NCBI RefSeq assembly: GCF_964212655.1
Contig: NZ_OZ156465.1
Location: 1,860,001-1,924,000 of the forward strand
Length of the DNA: 64,000 nucleotides
Origin: Candidatus Thiodiazotropha sp. LNASS1
GTDB taxonomy: Bacteria > Pseudomonadota > Gammaproteobacteria > Chromatiales > Chromatiaceae
Direction: 5' to 3'
Positions 9,577 through 18,307 of the stretch are shown piece by piece. The position numbers and the translations under genes are program-made. How positions within the stretch are numbered: position 1 is the stretch's first letter; each line of letters begins with the position of its first letter. The notes under the pieces are model-generated. The model was not told the DNA's origin and did not search any database. It saw only the letters and a program-made list of their open reading frames with translations.

Positions 9577-11556
9577 ATGCAAATTGACCGACTCATTCAA
9601 CTGCTGCCTGTCGTATTGCTCCTCGTGCTTCAGGGGTGCACCACCGCACCCAAGATCACACCCTCCGAGCCCCTGGAGCTACCGGCACATGTCAGGCTTC
9701 AGATCGACCTGATGCTGGAGAGCGGTGATTTTGCCGGTGCCGCGCAACAACTGGAATCCTTGGCTGATGAAAACGTCTCACCCCAGCGTGAATGGCTGTT
9801 GCTGGAAGCGGCTGACTACTGGCTCAAGGCTGACGACAAGGCCAGGAGCCATATATTGGTTGAGCAGCTTGAATCCTTTGATGGGGACCCGGACTTTGTC
9901 CTCAAATGGCGCATGCTGCGCACCGAAATCGCCGTATCCGAGGGGGATATCGAAACCGCACTCGACCTGATGGAGCCGGCGCCGGAGGAGGATGCGCCCC
10001 TTATTCTGCGTCAGCACTATCATAAAAATATGGCCGAGATTTTCCGTCTGTCGGGAAATCTGCTTGAAAGCGCGAGCGAACTCGATGTGCTCGACCTGCT
10101 GTTGGAGCAGGACGAAGAGGCCCGCCTGGCATCTCAGCAGCTGTTGGTGCAAACCCTGTCGAGCATGACCGATACTGCGCTCAGCATGCTGCAGCCTCAG
10201 CCTCCTGCCACGTTGATCGGGTGGATGGAACTGGCCAAAATCATCAAACTGCAGACAACCGATCCAACAGAACTGAGCGCTCATTTGGCGGCATGGCGTG
10301 ATCGCTTTCCCCAACATCCAGCATTGCAGTCCCTGCTCGCCGGATACCTGGAGCAACAGGGTTTGAGCAGTGAAGACCATATAGCCATTCTGCTGCCCCG
10401 CAACGGACCCTATGCCAAGGTGGCGGCGGCCGTTCGAGATGGTTTTATGGCGGCCTGGTATCAGCAGCCAGCACTGCAAAGACCCAGTTTGCAGTTCTAT
10501 GACAGCAGTGAGTTGAAAGATACCCTTCACATCTATCAGCAGGCCATTTTGCAAGGTGCGAAAATGATCGTCGGCCCCCTCAACAAGGATGCTGTCAAGA
10601 TGTTACTGAGTCTGGAGTATCTGGATTACCCCGTATTGGCGCTTAATCAAGTCGATGATCCGGAACTCAGCCACACCAACCTGTTTCAGTTCGGTCTTGC
10701 GCCCGAAGATGAGGCCCGACAGGCTGCTGAGCGTGCCTGGCTGGAAGGTCACAGGACAGCCCTTGTACTGACACCGGGCGGACAATGGGGTGATCGCATC
10801 GCCAGGAGTTTCCGTGAGCGCTGGTCAGCCCTGGGCGGACAGGTGATGGAACAACAACAATACAATGCTAAAGAGAACGACTTTTCCGTTCCTATTCGAA
10901 TGCTACTCAATATCAATGAGAGTGAAGCTCGAACCCATGCCCTGAAAAAGCTGCTGGGGCGTCAACTGGAATCCGAATCCCGCGCACGAAAGGACGCTGA
11001 CTTTATCTTTCTCGCCGCTCGCCCGCAGAAAGCCAGACAGATACGCCCTCAACTCAGATTCTTTCATGCCGGCAACCTGCCGATCCTATCCACATCCCAT
11101 ATCTACACCGGTGTGACTCAGACGGAACTCGATATGGATCTGGGTAAAATCAGTTTTGTCGATACGCCATGGTTATTTGATGAGGACCAGGGTGGGCCGC
11201 TATCCCGAAACAATCTGGAAAAACTCATGCCTGGTGTCAAGGGACGCTATGCCAGACTTTTTGCGATGGGCATAGACAGCTACAACCTATTGACTCAACT
11301 ACAACATCTACAGACTCAACCGGGGCGGATGTTCAGCGGTAAAAGTGGGACACTCTATCTGGATCAGGGAAACCGGCTTCACAGACTTCTCGCATGGGCG
11401 GACATGGAAGGGGGCTTGGCGAAAATCAGCGGCTACGCCCCTCGCATGGACCGATACAACAGCGGCAGCCAAGCCACGCTTGATTCTCCACCAACTGATA
11501 ATACACTGCCGCCGGTCACCGATTACAGCCTGTCCCCGCCAGGCAGTCAGCAATGA
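9577..11556 (+). CDS. lpoA: Penicillin-binding protein activator LpoA
   Basis: This is an outer-membrane lipoprotein of 659 residues that reaches through the peptidoglycan to stimulate PBP1A. The ATG at 9577 is chosen because it starts a lipoprotein signal peptide ending in LVLQGC; an ATG at 9544 only adds a polar leader. An N-terminal helical TPR-like half (about residues 30-260) is followed by a periplasmic-binding-protein-like half (about 270-600), with HIAILLPRNGPYAKVA at its start. It overlaps the next gene by ATGA, so lpoA and yraN are translationally coupled. The order lpoA-yraN-diaA-dolP matches E. coli yraM-yraN-yraO-yraP. Confidence 0.93.
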   Translation: MQIDRLIQLLPVVLLLVLQGCTTAPKITPSEPLELPAHVRLQIDLMLESGDFAGAAQQLESLADENVSPQREWLLLEAADYWLKADDKARSHILVEQLESFDGDPDFVLKWRMLRTEIAVSEGDIETALDLMEPAPEEDAPLILRQHYHKNMAEIFRLSGNLLESASELDVLDLLLEQDEEARLASQQLLVQTLSSMTDTALSMLQPQPPATLIGWMELAKIIKLQTTDPTELSAHLAAWRDRFPQHPALQSLLAGYLEQQGLSSEDHIAILLPRNGPYAKVAAAVRDGFMAAWYQQPALQRPSLQFYDSSELKDTLHIYQQAILQGAKMIVGPLNKDAVKMLLSLEYLDYPVLALNQVDDPELSHTNLFQFGLAPEDEARQAAERAWLEGHRTALVLTPGGQWGDRIARSFRERWSALGGQVMEQQQYNAKENDFSVPIRMLLNINESEARTHALKKLLGRQLESESRARKDADFIFLAARPQKARQIRPQLRFFHAGNLPILSTSHIYTGVTQTELDMDLGKISFVDTPWLFDEDQGGPLSRNNLEKLMPGVKGRYARLFAMGIDSYNLLTQLQHLQTQPGRMFSGKSGTLYLDQGNRLHRLLAWADMEGGLAKISGYAPRMDRYNSGSQATLDSPPTDNTLPPVTDYSLSPPGSQQ

Positions 11557-11915
11557 TTGCCAAACATTTGGAATATGGACAGCAGGCGGAACAGCAGGCG
11601 CTTGATTTCCTGCAAAGTCGGGGACTTAGACTTCAGGAGCGTAACTTTCGCTGTAAAACAGGCGAGATCGACCTGGTAATGCGTGATGCCGGGACATTGG
11701 TCTTCGTGGAAGTCCGCTTTCGCCAATCTAACGATTTTGGTCGTGCATTGGAGACAGTGACAGCCAACAAACAGCGTAAATTACTCGCCACTGCGAACCG
11801 TTATCTTCAGATGAAACGCATAGACAGCGCCTGCCGCTTTGACATTGTCGCGCTCAACGGTTCGGGATCCACACCTATGGAATGGATCAAAAATGCGATT
11901 CAGATAGCCTGGTAG
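11553..11915 (+). CDS. yraN: YraN family (UPF0102) nuclease-like protein
   Basis: The protein has 120 residues, the family size. The key signature is present: GEIDLVMRDAGTLVFVEVRFR near residues 34-56, with the acidic E-x-D and E-V pairs and an arginine in place of the usual lysine of Holliday-resolvase-like nuclease folds. The cellular role is not established. Its ATG overlaps the lpoA stop as ATGA. Confidence 0.92.
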   Translation: MIAKHLEYGQQAEQQALDFLQSRGLRLQERNFRCKTGEIDLVMRDAGTLVFVEVRFRQSNDFGRALETVTANKQRKLLATANRYLQMKRIDSACRFDIVALNGSGSTPMEWIKNAIQIAW

Positions 11916-11938
11916 CCATATAAGGTGCAGCCAAATAG

Positions 11939-12526
<588 letters not shown>

Positions 12527-12572
12527 TGTACAACAAACCACATGTTCAGCTTTTCACACACAGAGGAAGGTC

Positions 12573-13154
12573 ATGTATAAAAATTTCGTTTCACTGCTCA
12601 CTATCTGCATCACCGTACTGATTCTGCAGGGCTGTGCCGCAGCCGTTGTGGGAGGGGCCGCCGCCACTGCAGCGGTCGCCCATGACAGACGCACCACGGG
12701 GACCATTGTCGAGGACCAAAGTATCGAGCTTAAGATCTACGACCTGATGTCCAAGGATTCGAGATTCAAACAGCAGAGCAGCATCCATGTCACCAGCTAT
12801 AACCTGGTTGTACTCCTGACAGGCCAGGCAGCAGATCAAGCGCTTCGAAGCAAAGCCGAACAGATGGCATCGAGTGTCGACCGGGTTCGCCGGGTAGTAA
12901 ACGAAATAGAGATCGGCAGCACATCGACCCTGGTCGAGAACAGCCGAGACGCCGCCCTGACCACTGAGGTTAAAGTCAGGCTTGCAAAGGTCCAGATTCC
13001 AGGTTTCGATCCACTCAGAGTCAAAGTGGTCACGGAACGGGGAGCGGTGTTTCTGCTGGGTCTGATCACCAAAAAAGAGGCGGATGCGGTCACGGACGTG
13101 GTTCGTCATATCAGCGGCGTTCGTCGCGTGGTGCGTGTTTTCGAGTATATCTGA
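12573..13154 (+). CDS. dolP: BON-domain lipoprotein DolP (YraP)
   Basis: ATG at 12573 follows GAGGAAGG and begins a lipoprotein signal peptide ending in LILQGC; 193 residues. Two BON domains follow (about 50-115 and 125-193), the first with QSIELKIYDLMSKD, the second ending RHISGVRRVVRVFEYI. DolP is an outer-membrane-linked lipoprotein that binds anionic phospholipid at the division site and supports envelope integrity and BAM function. It closes the lpoA-yraN-diaA-dolP unit. Confidence 0.92.
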   Translation: MYKNFVSLLTICITVLILQGCAAAVVGGAAATAAVAHDRRTTGTIVEDQSIELKIYDLMSKDSRFKQQSSIHVTSYNLVVLLTGQAADQALRSKAEQMASSVDRVRRVVNEIEIGSTSTLVENSRDAALTTEVKVRLAKVQIPGFDPLRVKVVTERGAVFLLGLITKKEADAVTDVVRHISGVRRVVRVFEYI

Positions 13155-13157
13155 CCC

Positions 13158-14555
13158 TTGAAACCCCATCTCGACAACAGCCTGATAAGGCAATTAAAGG
13201 CGATCGTCGGTGATAACGGGATTTTCACCGACCCCGGCGACTGCCTGCCTTATGGCTATGACAACAGCCGTCTTCAGGCGACTCCGGAAGCGGTGCTGTT
13301 TGCCGTGGAACATGATCAGGTTGCCGCCATCACAAAGCTATGCCATCAACAGCGGATTCCGCTGATCCCAAGGGGTAAGGGAACCGGTACAACCGGAGCC
13401 ACTGTGCCCCAGCAGGGTGGCGTTGTCCTCTCTCTTGAGCGCATGAACCGCATCCTTGAGTTGGACGTGGACAACAGGCTGGTAAGGGTTGAGCCCGGCG
13501 TAACCAACAGGCAGTTACAGGAGCACGTCGGTGCAGAGGGCTTTTTCTGGCCACCGGATCCGACCAGTGCGGCCGTCTGTACCGTCGGCGGCAATCTGGC
13601 GTATAACTCTGCCGGGCCTCGGGCAGTAAAGTACGGCACGCCGAGGGAAAATACCCTTGGCCTGAAGGCTGTGACCGGCAGTGGAGATACAATCACTACC
13701 GGAGTCAGAACCACCAAAGGGGTGGTCGGCTATGACCTTACCCGCCTGTTGATCGGTTCGGAAGGCACACTGGCAATCATTACCGAGGCGATTCTCAAAC
13801 TGACACCAAAACCACAGACCAAATCCACCCTGCAGGCCAGCTACAGGGATATTTACAGTGCAGCGAATGCAGTCTCTTCAATCATGCGTCAACCGGTGAC
13901 GCCCTGCGCATTGGAATTTATGGATGGGGCCGCACTGGCGATGGTCAGGGAGTTCTCGGATCTGCATCTCGACAGCCGGGTCGGCGCACTATTGATGATT
14001 GAGGTCGACGGCGCGGAACACAATATCAAACAGGAAGCCGCCAAACTGGCCAAAGCGGCAAGTGTGGAGGGCCTGCTTGAAATTCATACCGCAGAAACCC
14101 AACAGGAGATAGCGCGTCTATGGAAGACCCGCAAGGCCCTATCACCCGCACTGCGTAATATCGCCCCCAAAAAGATCAATGAAGATGTGGTTGTACCTGT
14201 CTCTCGTATTCCGGAGCTTATCGAGTCGCTGCAGAATCTCTCAGAAGAGAGTGGAATCACCATTGTCAACTTCGGTCATGCCGGGAACGGGAATATCCAC
14301 GTCAATCTGCTGTTGGATCCGGATGATCCGCAACAACTCACGGCGGGCGAACACTGCCTCAAATCCCTCTTCGATCTGGTCCTGAACTTGGGCGGAACGC
14401 TGTCCGGTGAGCATGGCATCGGGATTGTGAAACGGCAGTTTGTGGATCGGGAGATCGACTCCGCCTCGCTATATCTGATGCGTGCCATCAAACGTCAATT
14501 CGATCCACATCAGATACTCAGCCCCGGTGTAGGTTTCCCTGTTTCTGAAGCATAG
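13158..14555 (+). CDS. GlcD-like FAD-linked 2-hydroxyacid dehydrogenase
   Basis: The protein has 465 residues and belongs to the VAO/PCMH flavoprotein family. An FAD-binding half (about 35-215) carries RGKGTGTTGATVPQQGG and WPPDPTSAAVCTVGGNLA. A C-terminal half has the metal-binding NFGHAGNGNIHVNLL and the late LSGEHGIGIVKR. This fits glycolate oxidase subunit GlcD or D-lactate dehydrogenase. The start is TTG at 13158, four bases after the dolP stop. No glcE or glcF is adjacent. In a RuBisCO-using cell, glycolate made by oxygenation would be a reasonable substrate, but sequence alone does not separate glycolate from D-lactate. Confidence 0.85.
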   Translation: MKPHLDNSLIRQLKAIVGDNGIFTDPGDCLPYGYDNSRLQATPEAVLFAVEHDQVAAITKLCHQQRIPLIPRGKGTGTTGATVPQQGGVVLSLERMNRILELDVDNRLVRVEPGVTNRQLQEHVGAEGFFWPPDPTSAAVCTVGGNLAYNSAGPRAVKYGTPRENTLGLKAVTGSGDTITTGVRTTKGVVGYDLTRLLIGSEGTLAIITEAILKLTPKPQTKSTLQASYRDIYSAANAVSSIMRQPVTPCALEFMDGAALAMVREFSDLHLDSRVGALLMIEVDGAEHNIKQEAAKLAKAASVEGLLEIHTAETQQEIARLWKTRKALSPALRNIAPKKINEDVVVPVSRIPELIESLQNLSEESGITIVNFGHAGNGNIHVNLLLDPDDPQQLTAGEHCLKSLFDLVLNLGGTLSGEHGIGIVKRQFVDREIDSASLYLMRAIKRQFDPHQILSPGVGFPVSEA

Positions 14556-14688
14556 CGGGTTTACCAAAACCAACTAAATTCGCCCAATCCCCTGTAGGGT
14601 GCGGCAAGGTAGCGCCCTCCTCTAAAAGGCTTTCTGATTACCCACAATACTCAGCCACCGATCGGGTGATTGTGAATTTTAGAAGCAA

Positions 14689-14912
14689 ACCGCAAATAAA
14701 CGCTTATTGTGAATAGACCGCAAGTGGACGCGAATAAGTGCCATTTCAGCGGTTTAAACCAAAAGTTACTGTGAGACAGTCCACACTAGTGTCGTATTGC
14801 ACAAGCTGTAGGATAGGGTCCATCCAATCTACCCTAGTTGTGAGCCAGTAAATAGATTTGCGTTTATTCGCGTTCATTTGCGGATTTATAACTATTTGCG
14901 AGCATTTGCGGC
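14689..14912. repeat. Dispersed inverted repeat, degenerate copy 1
   Basis: The left end has CCGCAAATAAACGC and the right end, reversed, carries CCGCAAATGAACGCGAAT plus a second partial copy at 14895-14912. The same terminal motif bounds elements at 37128-37375 and 40943-41112. The whole spacer 14556-15124 has no convincing gene; a 90-codon open frame in it is made of this repeat. Confidence 0.75.
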
Positions 14913-15049
14913 TTACATTCATAACGCCTTCAGTGAGGGCGAAGCAGGCAAAACAAGACGACTGAAAATGGCGGGTAATCAGGGAAGGTTTTACGGATAG
15001 CGTTAGATGCTTCGGCATTACATCCGGATTCTAACCACGCATTATCGTT

Positions 15050-15090
15050 AAAAAGTAAAAAAAAACACTCTCCGCTTGTCACGGAGAGTG
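15050..15090 (-). terminator. Intrinsic terminator of the C25 peptidase gene
   Basis: A 9-bp perfect stem (CACTCTCCG at 15066-15074 with its complement at 15082-15090, 7-base loop) is followed, read on the minus strand, by nine T. It lies 35 bp after the peptidase stop. Confidence 0.88.
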
Positions 15091-15124
15091 CTACCCAAAG
15101 TGGAGGCCGAGTTATTTTTTTGGT

Positions 15125-17254
15125 CTATTTAACAACCTGTACTCTATCGAAAACAGCGTTGCCATATTCATCTTCGACCGAGTAGAAGAGCTCTCCCTCA
15201 GTCAACGCGCTGTAAGGAAGCGACACATATCCGTTGTGGTCGGTATAGCCGTTTACCCATGTCTCACCCGGCTGGTTCGGCCGATCTTTTGATCCGGGTT
15301 TCCATAGTCCGACCAAGGCGTTACTGACCGGATTGCCCTTTATGTCGAAGACTTGTATCGGCAGTTCGCAGAACTTGCAAATCTCGATCAATTCAGGAAT
15401 CTTCAATTCAAACCGATAGGGGTTCTTGGTACGAATCTTCATGTCGGGATCACCCAGCAGAAGATACATCCAAGCGTTATCCGATCCACTTAAAGCCGCC
15501 ATTTGCGCCTCTCCCCGTTCGATGGCATGGGATTGGGTCAATAATCCCTCATCATAGACGGCCTTGAACATCCACTCATCCAGAACATGGTTTTGAGAAG
15601 TGTACGAGGTTCGAGTGGCGCCGTAATAGGAGGAGGCACCGGCATTGGCCAATTCCATCCACTCCTCAGCGACGGCATCACTGGTATCCAGCTTGGAATT
15701 GGTACAGGCGAATGACCACACCACAGGTGAGCGAGACAAGGGATTCGACAAAGTGTTGACATCACCGCCATTAAAATACTGACTGGTCTGATTCCAGCTG
15801 GTAGCGGTGGCATCTTTACTGCCATGGCCACGATAAGCCATCAGACCCACTCCATTGTCGACACGGTTCGCCACATCCGAATCGGTCACACCCGCCTGGG
15901 AACCGTAGAATGTTTCAAAGATGGGTGCATCTGAATAGGCGAATGTCCTTACCGCTTCATGGGCACCCTCGTATTTTCCGGGTGCATTCTCTTTGTGCGC
16001 CCACAGGCCGACACGGTCATAACAACAGAACAGACTGGGAGAGTCTTCATAGGTGAGGATTTTATTCACCTGATTGGCCAGATCCGTTTCGCTGTCTATC
16101 GACAACCTGCCCAAATAGATCTCTTCATTCAGATCATCGCCATCAGTGGAGGCATACAGATCATCGGTCTGATCGCCCCCGGGCGATGTGCAGTGGGGTA
16201 TCGTATCGGTATCGCCCACCAGCAATGTATAGGCATCACGCCAACCCGGTATGGCCGCCTCCCAGGAATTGATGGCGTTGCGGATATCATTGCAGGTTGA
16301 GGCACCGATATCATCCGCGACATTCATTTCCGTCACTTTAAAACCTCGGGCCTTTTTCTGATCCACCAGCGGCTTCAACTCGTCGGCATAGGAACTGTCC
16401 GGATAAATGAAGAGAAAATCAGCGGTATAAAACCGGAAATTCGGAACGAATATTTCTTCAAGGTATTGCCAATTGAGAAAGGTTTTCGATGCCATCAGGT
16501 CCCTCTCCTGGGTGATGGGTTCGAACTCTTCCACGCGGCCATCATGTTCCACTCTATAAGTGATACGACTTGCCACCTGCAACTCCCGGGTGGCGGGGTT
16601 CCACTGTACCGGCCAGGCCTCACCCTGAATAGCGGGTATGCCTCTCAATGCTCTGCCGATCCGATAGCTTTCCTGGGCAAAACCCGCAGGCCATGCGTTG
16701 TTGAGTGCATAGACCTTTTCATCCATGATGAACTGTTCAGGAGTTCCTGTCTCCTTTTCCCCATCAAGTTCAGGAACCGGTTGTGGCCATACCAGGATAT
16801 CATCAAATCGATGTACATCCCGTGGTTTGCCAACCATTCGAACCTCCCCTTCGCGATAGGGTACAGCCAGACTGAAACGGTAGGAAGGCAGATCAGGGGA
16901 ACCCAACTGATTATGGCTGCCAATACCCGGAATCTCGATCTTCTGATACGCCTTGCCATCAGGCCCCTGTTTGGTGATCATCCAGAATCCGGGAATGGTG
17001 AGATCAAAAACCGTTTGCCCGGTATTCGACTCTCGTTCATCGGTACGTATCTGTGCTGACGTGCCAGGCTTCTGACTCTCATCCAAAGCGATCCAGCGGC
17101 GTTCCTCCGTTTGACGTTTCGGTTCAACCGATGCCAATTGTGCAATCGGTTTAATCAGTGAAACATCCGCCACCCTTGTAAGCTCGGCAGAAACCTGATT
17201 GGAAAAAAGGCCTACCGCTAATCCTATAGCGATATTCAAACTCATCTGTTGCAT
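15125..17254 (-). CDS. Secreted gingipain-like (family C25) cysteine peptidase
   Basis: About 709 residues. A signal peptide is cut near NQVSA. The catalytic domain of peptidase family C25 occupies about residues 270-590: it shows FLFIYPDSSYADELKPL, the His of YRGHGS and the Cys of SFACTNSK, which would form the His-Cys dyad, and ends in the family mark LLLGDPDMKIR. A C-terminal Ig-like domain follows. The start is ATG at 17254, after AAGGAGTAAGGAG; ATG at 17245 is equally possible. The protein would be exported and cleave extracellular or surface proteins. C25 enzymes also serve as sortases in type IX secretion, a system not seen here. A Crp-family gene lies just upstream, and the spacer holds four Crp-like half-sites. 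Confidence 0.85.
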   Translation of the reverse strand: MQQMSLNIAIGLAVGLFSNQVSAELTRVADVSLIKPIAQLASVEPKRQTEERRWIALDESQKPGTSAQIRTDERESNTGQTVFDLTIPGFWMITKQGPDGKAYQKIEIPGIGSHNQLGSPDLPSYRFSLAVPYREGEVRMVGKPRDVHRFDDILVWPQPVPELDGEKETGTPEQFIMDEKVYALNNAWPAGFAQESYRIGRALRGIPAIQGEAWPVQWNPATRELQVASRITYRVEHDGRVEEFEPITQERDLMASKTFLNWQYLEEIFVPNFRFYTADFLFIYPDSSYADELKPLVDQKKARGFKVTEMNVADDIGASTCNDIRNAINSWEAAIPGWRDAYTLLVGDTDTIPHCTSPGGDQTDDLYASTDGDDLNEEIYLGRLSIDSETDLANQVNKILTYEDSPSLFCCYDRVGLWAHKENAPGKYEGAHEAVRTFAYSDAPIFETFYGSQAGVTDSDVANRVDNGVGLMAYRGHGSKDATATSWNQTSQYFNGGDVNTLSNPLSRSPVVWSFACTNSKLDTSDAVAEEWMELANAGASSYYGATRTSYTSQNHVLDEWMFKAVYDEGLLTQSHAIERGEAQMAALSGSDNAWMYLLLGDPDMKIRTKNPYRFELKIPELIEICKFCELPIQVFDIKGNPVSNALVGLWKPGSKDRPNQPGETWVNGYTDHNGYVSLPYSALTEGELFYSVEDEYGNAVFDRVQVVK

Positions 17255-17320
17255 CTCCTTACTCCTTATCATTTATTGTTGAGAATAAGCACTCAACACC
17301 GATAGGTTAAGGATCGCTCA

Positions 17321-17357
17321 TCACATTAGCTGTGAAATATTCACAACCATGCTGTGA
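17321..17357. promoter_or_regulatory. Cluster of four TGTGA/TCACA half-sites (candidate Crp operator)
   Basis: Half-sites start at 17321 (TCACA), 17331 (TGTGA), 17341 (TCACA) and 17353 (TGTGA), 10-12 bases apart and so on nearly the same helix face. The central pair forms TGTGAA-N3-TTCACA, a 6-bp perfect palindrome. The E. coli Crp site has 6 bases between TGTGA and TCACA; here there are 5. It sits 67-103 bp upstream of the peptidase start and just after the crp-like gene. Confidence 0.6.
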
Positions 17358-17431
17358 CCTATTTATCCAAACAGGGAAGACCGTTATTAGCGCCAGTGAT
17401 TGGAGTCAAAGAGTAAAGACAGGAGTACGCC

Positions 17432-18076
17432 TCAGTAGCGTGCGGGCAGCTGCTTATTGATGGTGAACTGATTGGAACCGGTAGTGATATATCCACCTTT
17501 TACCAGATCCTTGAAGATGCGGCAGACCATTTCCCGTGAAGCGCCAATCCGGTTTGCCAGTTCCTGTTGGGTGACATGGCCTTCGATAACCAATATACCA
17601 TCCCGTTCTGTTGCCAGGCTCAAAAGGGTTTTGCTAAGCCGTCCATAGACATCCGATAACGCCAGGCTCTTGACCTCATTGGTCAATGTCCTCACCCTGT
17701 GCACCATATCCTTCAACAGATGAATGGCGATATCCGGATTGCTCTTCATGACTTGGTGGAATGCTTGTTTGGACATAATCGCCATGGTTGACTTGACCAT
17801 GGTCATGATTGAAGCTGATCGTTTGTAATCATCTATCAGGGAGAGTTCCCCGAAATACTCGCCGGCTTCCTGATAGTTGATGATCGCCTCTTTGCCATTT
17901 TCGTCATTGAGATAAACTTTCACTCTACCACTCAGAATGACGTAGAGTGAATCACTATTATCCCCTTCAGAAAGAATAATGGTATTTCTTGGGTAGGTCC
18001 GGCGAACCATGCGCTGTTCTATCAATGCCAGATCGCTTGGAGCCATACCTTCAAAAATGGAGACGTTCTCAATCAT
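17432..18076 (-). CDS. Crp/Fnr family transcription regulator, probably cAMP-responsive
   Basis: The protein has 214 residues. The cyclic-nucleotide-binding domain covers about 10-115 and keeps the cAMP contacts of E. coli CRP: FGELSLIDDYKRSAS supplies the Glu and the Arg-Ser pair. The helix-turn-helix TQQELANRIGASREMVCRIFK near 167-187 keeps the R-E-x-x-x-R recognition residues that read TGTGA. No N-terminal cysteine cluster is present, so it is not an FNR-type oxygen sensor. A nucleotide cyclase gene diverges from it and a peptidase gene with TGTGA sites lies downstream. TATAAT at 18083-18088 (minus strand) ends only 6 bases before the ATG. Confidence 0.9.
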   Translation of the reverse strand: MIENVSIFEGMAPSDLALIEQRMVRRTYPRNTIILSEGDNSDSLYVILSGRVKVYLNDENGKEAIINYQEAGEYFGELSLIDDYKRSASIMTMVKSTMAIMSKQAFHQVMKSNPDIAIHLLKDMVHRVRTLTNEVKSLALSDVYGRLSKTLLSLATERDGILVIEGHVTQQELANRIGASREMVCRIFKDLVKGGYITTGSNQFTINKQLPARY

Positions 18077-18307
18077 AATCGTATTATATACTCTCTATTC
18101 TGAAACAGTTGCAGGGCACAAACGCTCAATAAACACCCTACTACAATATATTGTGCAATCGCTCTTTATCCTTACATGACAATCGCAAAGCACATCGAGA
18201 AACACCTTATAAGACTTTAACAGAAAAAATGCCACATACCAGTTCGAAATCGACGCGAAGCTCCTCCAAACTGGTGATGACGGTCTCATCAAACCAGGAA
18301 AAACCAA

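Noticed and set aside
14689-14912. Possible CRISPR-like direct repeats
   Set aside because: The recurring CGCAAAT/ATTTGCG units are inverted and unevenly spaced, with no unique spacers and no cas genes in the window.
14746-15018. A 90-codon minus-strand frame
   Set aside because: It consists largely of the dispersed inverted repeat and has no family features.
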